Notes under the pieces: model-generated
Told to the model about the DNA's origin: nothing
The model's database searches: none
What the model saw: only the letters and a program-made list of their open reading frames with translations
Made by a program: the position numbers and the translations under genes
Part shown: positions 8,779 through 16,709 of the stretch, in pieces
Layout: every line of letters starts with the position of its first letter
How positions within the stretch are numbered: the stretch's first letter is position 1
From: M3007 sp035299505
GTDB lineage: Bacteria; Bacteroidota; Bacteroidia; Chitinophagales; Saprospiraceae
Length of the DNA: 64,000 nt
Assembly: GCA_035299505.1 (NCBI GenBank)
Contig: DATGWL010000046.1
Coordinates: forward strand, 9,148-73,147
Direction: 5' to 3'

Positions 8779-10776
8779 ATGAAAAACGGTCTCCATCGCC
8801 AACGAAATATTCAAATCGTTTTTCTGGTATGCGCCATTGCCCTGATGCTGCAAGCCGCTAACCTGCAGATTTTCGATGGGTCGTATGCCAAACTGGCTGA
8901 TGCCACAGCTATTGAAGAGCTGACGGTGTATCCGCCCCGCGGTATTATTTACGACCGCAACGGGGAGCGGATTGTAAATAATGAGGCCACCTTTGATCTG
9001 ATGGTTACCTACAGCCAGATGGATATGAAGAAGATGGATGTGGCCAAGTTCTGTGGTATTTTGGGCATTACAGAAGATGAGTTCAAGCGCAACCTGAACA
9101 AAGACTGGCGCAGTGGCAAATTCTCCAAATCCGTTCCTTTTGTTTTCCTGAAAAAAATCTCTCCGGAGAAAAATGCCCGTTTTTTGGAAAGTCAATACGA
9201 GTTTCCGGGCTTCTTCGTGCAGGCGCGCAGTATCCGGGGCTACCCGTTTAATGCCGGCGCGCACGTTTTGGGGTACATCAATGAGGTGACACCCAGAGAT
9301 ATTGAGCGGAGCAATGGTAAATATGAAACCGGCGACTATATCGGCGCGGCCGGACTGGAGTCGGGTTATGAAGATTATTTGCGCGGGAAAAAAGGGGTAA
9401 CCAATTTGTTGCGCGATAACCTGGGACGAATCGTGGGTCGCTACAAGCAGGGCGAACGGGATTCTGCCGCTATTGCCGGAAAGGATTTGGTATCCAGTAT
9501 TGATATCAACCTGCAGGCATACGGCGAAAAACTGATGCAGAATAAAACCGGCAGCGTTGTGGCCATTGATCCGAAAACCGGACAGATACTGGCCATGATC
9601 AGTGCACCTACCTACAACCCGAACCTGTTGGTGATGACCAATGAGCGCGGGCAGGAGTTCAGTCGCCTGCTGACCGATCCGCTGCGGTATTTCTTTGACC
9701 GCACGGTAATGGCCAAATATCCACCTGGATCTATTTTCAAAACGGTGGTTTCGCTCATTGGCTTGCAGGAAGGAACCATAAGCCCTAATTCAGGCTTCAG
9801 CTGTTCCGGTGGTTATTTTTATGCCGGCCGTTTGTATAAATGCCACCATAGCGGGCACCTGAACGGAGTAGTGGATGCGCTGGCTCATTCCTGCAACACC
9901 TATTATATGGTGAAATACCGGGATCAGGTTGATAAGTACGGTTACTCCAACCCGCAGCAAGGGCTGGATGAGTTCAATAAATACATGACACAGTTTGGGT
10001 TTGGGAAACGATTGGGTATTGATTACCCGAACGAAAGCCCGGGCGGTTTTCCTACCTCAGCGTATTACAATAAGTTATATCCCAAGCACCTGGGTGGATG
10101 GCACTCGCCAACCATTATGTCGTGCGGTATTGGACAGGGCGAATTGCAGCTCACTACCATTCAGATGGCTAATCTGGCGGCTTGTATTGCCAACCGCGGC
10201 TATTGGTATGCGCCCCACCTGATCAAAGAATTCAAGGATGGAACCTCTATCCCGGATCGTTTTTTTGTTAAAAACAAGGTGGATATTGATCCCCGGCATT
10301 TCGAAACGGTGGTGGAAGGAATGGAACAATGTGTAGTGCGGGGTACTGCCCGAATTGCACAGGTACCTGGCGTTTCTGTGTGCGGCAAAACTGGTACCAG
10401 TCAGAACCCGCATGGCGACGACCACTCTGTGTTTTTTGCCTTTGCTCCTAAAGACGATCCGAAAATTGCCATAGCGGTGTATGTGGAAAATGCCGGTTGG
10501 GGAGCTTCCTATGCAGCACCAATAGCCGGCTTGATGATAGAGAAAATGCTCAACGATACCATTGCAACGGATCGTTTGCCTATCGAAGAGCGTATGATTA
10601 AAGCCGACCTGACTTCCAAGATTTTGGCCAACCGGGCACAGGAAAAGATCCAGGCCAAGTTGCCCAAGCCAAGACCCGACTCCTTGCCAGACCCGGCCAA
10701 ACTCCCCAGCGAGGTGCCGGATGCCGTTCCACCTGCAACCGGGACAGGTGGTGGTACGCGCCCTGGTAAAAAGTAA
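8779..10776 (+). CDS. mrdA: Penicillin-binding protein 2, elongasome transpeptidase
   Basis: This 665-residue class B PBP has one N-terminal membrane anchor (about residues 13-32), a dimerisation domain beginning at YPPRGIIYDRNG, and a transpeptidase domain. The catalytic motifs are all present: SxxK as S318-I-F-K321, SxN as S371-C-N373, and KTG at 537-539. It cross-links peptidoglycan during lateral growth. A Pro-rich C-terminal tail (residues about 625-665) is dispensable-looking. It ends the mre operon. No rodA follows; a palindromic array directly abuts its stop codon. Confidence 0.97.
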   Translation: MKNGLHRQRNIQIVFLVCAIALMLQAANLQIFDGSYAKLADATAIEELTVYPPRGIIYDRNGERIVNNEATFDLMVTYSQMDMKKMDVAKFCGILGITEDEFKRNLNKDWRSGKFSKSVPFVFLKKISPEKNARFLESQYEFPGFFVQARSIRGYPFNAGAHVLGYINEVTPRDIERSNGKYETGDYIGAAGLESGYEDYLRGKKGVTNLLRDNLGRIVGRYKQGERDSAAIAGKDLVSSIDINLQAYGEKLMQNKTGSVVAIDPKTGQILAMISAPTYNPNLLVMTNERGQEFSRLLTDPLRYFFDRTVMAKYPPGSIFKTVVSLIGLQEGTISPNSGFSCSGGYFYAGRLYKCHHSGHLNGVVDALAHSCNTYYMVKYRDQVDKYGYSNPQQGLDEFNKYMTQFGFGKRLGIDYPNESPGGFPTSAYYNKLYPKHLGGWHSPTIMSCGIGQGELQLTTIQMANLAACIANRGYWYAPHLIKEFKDGTSIPDRFFVKNKVDIDPRHFETVVEGMEQCVVRGTARIAQVPGVSVCGKTGTSQNPHGDDHSVFFAFAPKDDPKIAIAVYVENAGWGASYAAPIAGLMIEKMLNDTIATDRLPIEERMIKADLTSKILANRAQEKIQAKLPKPRPDSLPDPAKLPSEVPDAVPPATGTGGGTRPGKK

Positions 10777-10964
10777 GGCACGAAGGACTGGCAAAAGGCA
10801 CAAAGACGCAAACACGCGAAGGCACGAAGACGCAAAGGGGGTATTTGACAAAGTCAAATACCCCCTTTGAAATATGATAACTGGCCTTTGCGCCTTTGTG
10901 TCTTCGCGTCTTTGTGTCTTTGCGCCTTTGCGCCTTCGTGCCTTTTGCCAGTCCTTTGTGCCTT
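10777..10964. repeat. 8-bp word palindromic array filling a convergent gap stop to stop
   Basis: The whole space between the mrdA TAA (10774-10776) and the complement of the lipoprotein TAG (10965-10967) is one inverted repeat. The arms are 8-bp words such as CCTTTGCG, CCTTTGTG, TCTTCGCG and CCTTCGTG. The outer ends share GGACTGGCAAAAGGCAC with its complement. At the centre is a perfect 16-bp hairpin, AAAGGGGGTATTTGAC at 10834-10849 pairing with 10853-10868 around a 3-nt loop. A transcript from either side would fold into a very long stem. It probably serves as the 3' end for both genes. Confidence 0.9.
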
Positions 10965-11756
10965 CTATTTAAGTTTGACTTTGGTGGCTACGCTGGCCTT
11001 TTTCTTTTGCTGTTCTTCATCAAAAGGCTTGATGTTGATGGTCAGTGTATGGCCTTCGTCGGTGATTTCGCCGAGTTTATTGTCAGACTTTTTAACGGTA
11101 CGGTCAGGGAAGTGGTAGATTTGTTTGTAGCTCATATCAGCCAGGAACATCTTAACCATATCCATGCTGCCTTCTTCACCGCCTTCTTCATCGGAGTTCA
11201 TCATGGCTTTTTTCATTTCCTCACCGATATCGCCAACGCCCAGGCGTTCGAAGCTTTTGCCTTTAAAGCGGAATACCTCATCCACTTTTGTGTCGTATTT
11301 GTCTTTGTTGATGATACGCAAAGCACGGTTGAGTGCATCCACGTTCACAAAGTCGAAAGAGTATCCGAACTGGAAATTGGTGGTATCGTTAATTTCTACC
11401 ACGTTGGTGATGCCTTCCACGCCGCGAATGGTAGCAGCAACACTGCTCATCTGTGTTCCGAGACCGCCCATGGGGTCTTCAACGGCAGGCGCATCAGCAG
11501 GAGGGGTGTAATCGCCTTCTGTTTGGATGGATGTGGAATCGCCCTCAATGCCCATGCCTGAGGCCATGGAACTGTCGCCGGCCATGCCTTTAAACATGTC
11601 CATCATGCCCTTCATCTCGCTCATATCGAGCGTCATTTTATAGGATCCGGAACCGTTGTTTTTAAAGGTAGCTTCCTCAATGATATGCAGGCAGCCAGTG
11701 AGTGCAGTCATGCTCACGGCAAGTACTGCGAGGAAAAGGTTTTTCAAATTTTTCAT
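10965..11756 (-). CDS. Lipoprotein of unknown function, paralogue A
   Basis: This 263-residue protein has a lipoprotein signal (MKNLKNLFLAVLAVSM, lipobox LTGC with Cys at residue 22). It continues with EEATFKNNGSGSYKMTLDMS, a beta strand set shared with the next gene upstream (11819-12577). Methionine-rich low-complexity segments (KGMMDMFKGM) occupy residues 48-70. The C-terminal block QIYHFPDRTVKK aligns with IYHFPDQKIKK of the paralogue. I do not recognise the family. It is expected at the inner face of the outer membrane. It lies 62 nt downstream of its paralogue and was probably formed by tandem duplication. Confidence 0.85.
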   Translation of the reverse strand: MKNLKNLFLAVLAVSMTALTGCLHIIEEATFKNNGSGSYKMTLDMSEMKGMMDMFKGMAGDSSMASGMGIEGDSTSIQTEGDYTPPADAPAVEDPMGGLGTQMSSVAATIRGVEGITNVVEINDTTNFQFGYSFDFVNVDALNRALRIINKDKYDTKVDEVFRFKGKSFERLGVGDIGEEMKKAMMNSDEEGGEEGSMDMVKMFLADMSYKQIYHFPDRTVKKSDNKLGEITDEGHTLTINIKPFDEEQQKKKASVATKVKLK

Positions 11757-11818
11757 TGAATGTAGGAAATTGGAAAAATATATACGGGGGCAAGCCCGTA
11801 TCAGGTTTGATTGAATTG

Positions 11819-12577
11819 TTATTTAAGACGGATGTTCAGTTCCGAAGGTTTCTTTTTCGACTTGTTATTTTCGTCCAACGGCTTTTCGAGGATGATGAGC
11901 GTGTGGCGGTCATCGCTTAATTGTGCGTTTTTGTCGTTGCACTTTTTGATTTTCTGATCGGGGAAATGGTAAATGGTTTTGAACTCCAGATCGCGGAACA
12001 TCATTTTCATCATGCTTTTTACAGCATTGGCATCTGGTGTGATTTCGTCATCTGAAGACTGCTTTGTCATGATTTCCGTTAGAAAATCGGCAAAACTGGA
12101 AGCTCCTGCATGCCGTTTCAAGGTTTTTCCATCCAGGCCTATGTAAGCATCTTCGTTCCATCCTCCAATTTCCACATCGTCATCCTTCAGGGAAATCAGC
12201 GCATCCTGCAGATGTGCCAGGCTTTGAAAATTGAAGGCAAATCCGGATTGGTGGGTAAGTGTGTCGTTGAAACCGTGCGCATTACTGATTCCGTTTTTGT
12301 TGGCCAGCAAACGTGCAGCTATTTCGTATTTCTCTTCCTTCTTTTCCAAAACGTTGACAGTGTCAGGTAATCCGGCAAGCACGGATGTGTCTGGTTGCGT
12401 GCTTTTTCCCATTGATTTCCCAAAGTTGTCAAACTTACTTTTGACTTTGCTGCCGTCCAGTGCGAAACTGTAAGTACCGCTGCCATCTTTTCGGATGGTG
12501 ATTTCTTCAACGATGGTGAGGCAGCTGCTCAAACTCAGAGAAATGAACAGCAACAGGGTTACATGGATGTTTTTCAT
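11819..12577 (-). CDS. Lipoprotein of unknown function, paralogue B
   Basis: I place the start at the ATG complement 12575-12577 (252 residues), where a lipoprotein signal begins (MKNIHVTLLLFISLSL, lipobox LSSC). Sixteen upstream in-frame codons are hydrophilic and overlap the previous gene's end. After the Cys it reads LTIVEEITIRKDGSGTYSF, matching paralogue A. The C-terminal HFPDQKIKK...LSDDRHTLII block is also shared. No known domain is recognised. It follows the BNR gene by 40 nt on the same strand, so the three may be cotranscribed. Confidence 0.85.
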   Translation of the reverse strand: MKNIHVTLLLFISLSLSSCLTIVEEITIRKDGSGTYSFALDGSKVKSKFDNFGKSMGKSTQPDTSVLAGLPDTVNVLEKKEEKYEIAARLLANKNGISNAHGFNDTLTHQSGFAFNFQSLAHLQDALISLKDDDVEIGGWNEDAYIGLDGKTLKRHAGASSFADFLTEIMTKQSSDDEITPDANAVKSMMKMMFRDLEFKTIYHFPDQKIKKCNDKNAQLSDDRHTLIILEKPLDENNKSKKKPSELNIRLK

Positions 12578-12617
12578 AGGGTATGGGTTGTGACAGTTTT
12601 CAGTTGTCTGTTGGACG

Positions 12618-15488
12618 TTACTCAATTATTAACTCTTCTTCCACTTTTACGCCGCCTTTTTCCAGTGTAAAGGTATACACGCCTTTGCGTAGATACCGTT
12701 TGCCAGTGTCAGCTTTTTCGATGTCGAGTGGCTTTTTTGCGTCTTTTTGTTCGCGTTGAAGGGTTTCTTTGTATTTCGGCAAGGCGTCTTCGCGAAAGTC
12801 CAGGGCGTAATTCCAGTTGTTGACTCCTTTAACAGCATCAATGGCGCCGCTGTTCAGGACCAAGCCGCTTTCTTTGTGTTTGACGGTCCAGGATACCTTT
12901 CCGTCACTATTGCTGTAAAACCAAACCGGATACTCCGGATCTTTAGTTTCCTGATAAGCACGTTTTTTGCCCCAGTTTTTATTGAATTTTCTTTTTTCCA
13001 GGCTAAACAATTTCAGCCCCGACAGCAACACTTCCGCGTTTAATTGCTGAATCAGGGAAATATCTGCTTTAAACATGGAACGCCCGTGTGTGCCGATCAC
13101 CAGTTCCCGTGCATTGGCCTGTATGGCCAGGTCGTGCACCGGAACATCCGGGAAATCTGCACTCAGGGTTTGGAAGGATGCTCCGCCATCCAATGATACA
13201 TAAACGTTGTGATCTGTACCTACGTATATTACGTTCGGATTGGCAGGGTCTTCGCGGACCACATTGATGGGTTCCAGCGGCAAATCTGTGCCAAGTTTGG
13301 TCCAGGTTTGGCCATAATCCTGCGAAACGTACAGATAAGCGGCAAAATCATCCCAACGATACCCGTTGAGCGAAACGTACACGCGCCCGCGCTCGTGGGA
13401 TGAGGCAATCACCCTGCTTACCCACAAATTGGCTGGAAGCTGACTGGAAATATTCGTCCAGGTGTCACCGCCGTCGCGGGTGAGGTGTACCAGGCCATCG
13501 TCTGAGCCGGTGTACAGCATGCCAAACTTCAAAGGGCTTTCGCAAATGCTGGTGAGGGTGCCGTAGGGAACGTTGCCCGGTTTACCGCCATTGGTCAGAT
13601 CGCCGGAAATGGCTTCCCAATCTTTACCCTGATTGAAGGATCGGTACAGTTTGTTGGCGCCCAGATACAACACGTCTTGCTGGTGTCTGCTCAACCAAAT
13701 AGGTGTTTGCCAGTTGAAACGCAGCGGACGTTCTCCCAGGTCGTGCTTAGGGGTAATGGGCCGGGATGCTCCTGTAGTGCGGTCCACCTTGAAGTAATTG
13801 CCAAACTGGAATCCTGTGTACACTGTATTATTGTCGCGGTAGTCAACCTGCACCTGCATGCCATCGCCTCCCAGCAGTTCTTTATACGGATATGCGCCGG
13901 TTTGATGCCAGGCGGTAGAAGCTTCGTATTGGCTTGGCCCAACCCAAACGCCATTATCCTGGGCACCGCCATATACCTGATAAGGGTCGGACTCGTCGGT
14001 GGCAATGGCATAAAATTGACCTACAGGCGGTGTATTACACTTGATCCAGGATTCGCCGTTGTCCCAGGATATGTTCAAGCCACCGTCATTGCCATTTACC
14101 AGGTGTCCTTTCCGGGCAGGATTCAGCCAAAGTGCGTGATGGTCAACGTGCACATTATCGCCATTGATGTTTTTCCACGTTTTGCCGCCATCCTCAGAAC
14201 GGATAATGAAAAAGCCAATCATGTAAACCTGATCGGCGTCGTCGGGCATACAACGTACATTGGCGAAGTAGTAGCCGTATGTAAAGTGCATTTGCTCGAT
14301 GGCATCTTCATGGGTACGTTTCCAGCTTTGGCCGCCATCGTCGGAGCGATAGAGTTCTGCACCGATGTAGTCTGTTTCAAACAGACGTGTATTGGCATCT
14401 TCCAGAAATTCTACCAGGGCAATGGGTTTGAGTTTGTCTTTTTGAACGAGGTCTTTGACCTTTTTGGCATTGTATTTCTCCGGGAATTCGTTTTGCTTGA
14501 GGAAAGTGGCTAATTTGTCCTCGCTGAGTTGCAAAAATGCTTCTTTCGACATGCTCCGCAGCTGATCTTTGGTCAGTCCGTCATCGCCGGGTTTTTCTTT
14601 AGCTGGTTTGGGGTTTTGGTTATCTATACAGGCATACAGTACGGTTTTGCCGTTTTTTTTGCCAGAAGCCAGTCCGATTCGCCCTGTTTTTGGGCCGGAA
14701 GGGAATCCATTCATAGCTTTTACCCAGGTATTGCCTCCATCTATGCTTTTCCAGATGGCAGATCCTTGTCCTGCGCCGTTGAATTCCCAGGCCCGGCGAC
14801 TCCGTTCCCAGGTGGCGGCAAGCAGGGTATTGGGGTCGTTGGGATCCAGCACCAGATCAATGGCGCCGCTGTTTTCATCTGCGAAAAGGGTGCGTACCCA
14901 GGTTTTGCCGCCGTCGATGGTTTTATACACCCCGCGTTCGGGGTTGGGAGAGTATAAGTGGCCTAAAACAGCTACCCAGAGCGTGTTTGGATCAGTAGGG
15001 TGTAAAATGATTCTGGAAATATGGTGGCTTTCCGGCAATCCACGCCATTCCCAGCTTTTTCCCTGATCGGCGCTGCGGTAAATGCCGGTTCCTGCATAGG
15101 AGGAGCGACTGCTGTTGGCTTCTCCGGTGCCTACCCATAGTACCCGGTTGGTCCAGTCGATGGCAATATCTCCAATGGTCATACTGGCCTCATGGTCGAA
15201 AACAGGTTTGAAGGCAGTTCCATTGCTACTGGTGTGCCAAAGTCCGCCGGAGGCATAGGCCACGTACATTTCGGTGGGATCGACAGGGTTAACGTCAACA
15301 TCAGTGACCCGGCAGGAGAACACGGTAGGGCCAATGTTGGCGGGCTCGATGGAGGATAGCAGGGATTGTTTTTTGAGTTTTTGGCGTTGGTCAAACCCTT
15401 TGAGCCGGACATCGGCGGGCGTAGGTTGTTGTGCAAATGAATGAGCTGAAAGGAACCCGAGGAGGAGCCAGGTAAGGAGTTGCCGCAT
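12618..15488 (-). CDS. Secreted BNR/sortilin-like beta-propeller protein
   Basis: This 956-residue protein has a signal peptide (residues 1-19, ending SFA). At least eight BNR-type Asp-box motifs of the SxDxGxTW kind follow (SADQGKSWEW, TIDGGKTWV, SIDGGNTWV, SDDGGQSWKR, SEDGGKTWK, SWDNGESWI, TRDGGDTWT, SQDYGQTWT). They indicate two propellers similar to VPS10/sortilin-type sequences often named glycosyl hydrolases in Bacteroidota. A Lys/Glu-rich insert (about residues 298-370) interrupts the first propeller. No sialidase catalytic residues are evident and no T9SS sorting domain is present. The C-terminal region (KKAYQETKDPEYPVWFY onward) is a beta-sandwich-like tail. The substrate is unknown. 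Confidence 0.88.
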   Translation of the reverse strand: MRQLLTWLLLGFLSAHSFAQQPTPADVRLKGFDQRQKLKKQSLLSSIEPANIGPTVFSCRVTDVDVNPVDPTEMYVAYASGGLWHTSSNGTAFKPVFDHEASMTIGDIAIDWTNRVLWVGTGEANSSRSSYAGTGIYRSADQGKSWEWRGLPESHHISRIILHPTDPNTLWVAVLGHLYSPNPERGVYKTIDGGKTWVRTLFADENSGAIDLVLDPNDPNTLLAATWERSRRAWEFNGAGQGSAIWKSIDGGNTWVKAMNGFPSGPKTGRIGLASGKKNGKTVLYACIDNQNPKPAKEKPGDDGLTKDQLRSMSKEAFLQLSEDKLATFLKQNEFPEKYNAKKVKDLVQKDKLKPIALVEFLEDANTRLFETDYIGAELYRSDDGGQSWKRTHEDAIEQMHFTYGYYFANVRCMPDDADQVYMIGFFIIRSEDGGKTWKNINGDNVHVDHHALWLNPARKGHLVNGNDGGLNISWDNGESWIKCNTPPVGQFYAIATDESDPYQVYGGAQDNGVWVGPSQYEASTAWHQTGAYPYKELLGGDGMQVQVDYRDNNTVYTGFQFGNYFKVDRTTGASRPITPKHDLGERPLRFNWQTPIWLSRHQQDVLYLGANKLYRSFNQGKDWEAISGDLTNGGKPGNVPYGTLTSICESPLKFGMLYTGSDDGLVHLTRDGGDTWTNISSQLPANLWVSRVIASSHERGRVYVSLNGYRWDDFAAYLYVSQDYGQTWTKLGTDLPLEPINVVREDPANPNVIYVGTDHNVYVSLDGGASFQTLSADFPDVPVHDLAIQANARELVIGTHGRSMFKADISLIQQLNAEVLLSGLKLFSLEKRKFNKNWGKKRAYQETKDPEYPVWFYSNSDGKVSWTVKHKESGLVLNSGAIDAVKGVNNWNYALDFREDALPKYKETLQREQKDAKKPLDIEKADTGKRYLRKGVYTFTLEKGGVKVEEELIIE

Positions 15489-15504
15489 ACGTATAAATTT
15501 TGGA

Positions 15505-15512
15505 GAAAGGTA
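15505..15512 (-). promoter_or_regulatory. Putative -7 element TACCTTTC before the BNR gene
   Basis: The minus strand reads TACCTTTC, one mismatch from TAnnTTTG, 17 nt upstream of the start. It lies just inside the edge of the 9-bp array. Confidence 0.45.
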
Positions 15513-15537
15513 CGCAGATTTATGAGGAACACGGGCT

Positions 15538-15780
15538 GTGAACGCGAATAGGGTTTGGAACGCGGATGACGCTGAGAACGCGGATTGGATTTTGGAACGC
15601 AGATGACGCAGATGACGCGGATTTTTATGCTGCCTTCGGCAGCCTGTTTAGGTAAATTTGAGATTTTAGGGTAAGCAAACCTCAAAATTGCTGAAGGCAA
15701 TTTTCAAGATCTGCGTCATCCGCGTCATCCGCGTTCCAAATCCCAAATCCCAAATCCAATCCGCGTTCTCAGCGTTCCAA
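15538..15780. repeat. 9-bp word palindromic array with nested hairpins
   Basis: The left arm (15538-15626) and right arm (15709-15780) consist of 9-bp words such as GAACGCGGA, TGACGCAGA and TGACGCGGA, and they are reverse complements over most of their length. The 80-nt centre holds two smaller hairpins: GCTGCC-TTC-GGCAGC near 15630-15644, and AAAATTGC-TGAAG-GCAATTTT near 15684-15704. It fills the gap between rnz (upstream) and the BNR gene (downstream), both on the minus strand. No open frame of interest lies in it. Confidence 0.88.
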
Positions 15781-15799
15781 AGAATCCATGTTCACATAA

Positions 15800-16708
15800 T
15801 CAAACATAAAAGGTAAGCCCTTCTTCAGCTATATCCGTGTGCTCAAACACCTCCCGCGCCTCCGACAAATGAACATCCGTTGAGGTATATCGGCCTGAAA
15901 TATGCCCAAGCAGGAGTCGGCCAACACCGGCAAGTTTAGCTACCTGAGCAGCCTGAGCTGCAGTGGAATGCATGGAAATTTCTGCTTCATGGGTATGTTC
16001 ATCAGTAAACGTAGCCTCATGGTACAACAGATCCACCCCGCGCACAACTTCAACAACCTGTTCGGAAAAACACGTATCGCTGCAGAATGCGTAGGATTTA
16101 GGACGGGGAGGATCCAGGGTTAGTTCCTGATTGGGAATGATTTGACCGGATGGCAGTTCCAAATCAGCCCCGGCCTTGATACCAGGAATCAGGGTAAATG
16201 GTATCTGATATTGTTCAATTTTGGCAGGCAGGATGTTTCTTGGACGGATTTTTTCCCGGAACAACCAACCGCTCGTTGGGCCACGGTGATGGAGTGGAAT
16301 AGTCCAGACTTCAACTTTGTTGTTTTCAAATACACAGGCCGAAACGGAGCTGTCTACCACTATAAACTCCAGCGTATAAGGCAGTTTGACGCCACAAACT
16401 CGGAGGGTAGTTTCAATAAATTCCTGTAAACCCGGGGGCGAAAAGAGTTGTAATGGTTCGGTTCGCTTTTTATGTCCCCAGTTGGTGATCATGCCCAGCA
16501 GCCCAAACATGTGGTCGCCGTGCATATGACTGATGAAAATTTGCCGGCAGGCATCCACTTTGGTACGAAACTGATAAATCTGCATTTGGGTGCCTTCACC
16601 ACAGTCAATCAGGAAAATCTGATTTTCTACCTGCAGCACCTGTGCTGTAAAATGGCGACCATGGAATGGGCCGCCCGACGCATTGCCGAGAATGGTAAGC
16701 TGCATCAT
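15800..16708 (-). CDS. rnz: Ribonuclease Z
   Basis: This 302-residue protein has the size of the short RNase Z form. The metallo-beta-lactamase metal motif HxHxDH is at residues 61-66 (SHMHGDHMFGL). Further ligands appear as YHEAT and as the C-terminal LLLGHISGRY. It removes 3' trailers from tRNA precursors that lack an encoded CCA. This fits the tRNA in this window, which has no genomic CCA. The gene begins one base after the dnaG stop, so translational coupling is likely. Confidence 0.96.
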   Translation of the reverse strand: MMQLTILGNASGGPFHGRHFTAQVLQVENQIFLIDCGEGTQMQIYQFRTKVDACRQIFISHMHGDHMFGLLGMITNWGHKKRTEPLQLFSPPGLQEFIETTLRVCGVKLPYTLEFIVVDSSVSACVFENNKVEVWTIPLHHRGPTSGWLFREKIRPRNILPAKIEQYQIPFTLIPGIKAGADLELPSGQIIPNQELTLDPPRPKSYAFCSDTCFSEQVVEVVRGVDLLYHEATFTDEHTHEAEISMHSTAAQAAQVAKLAGVGRLLLGHISGRYTSTDVHLSEAREVFEHTDIAEEGLTFYV

Positions 16709-16709
16709 G

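Noticed and set aside
10896..11561. 221-codon plus-strand frame opposite the lipoprotein gene
   Set aside because: It begins in the word array and runs antisense to a gene with a clear signal peptide and paralogue.
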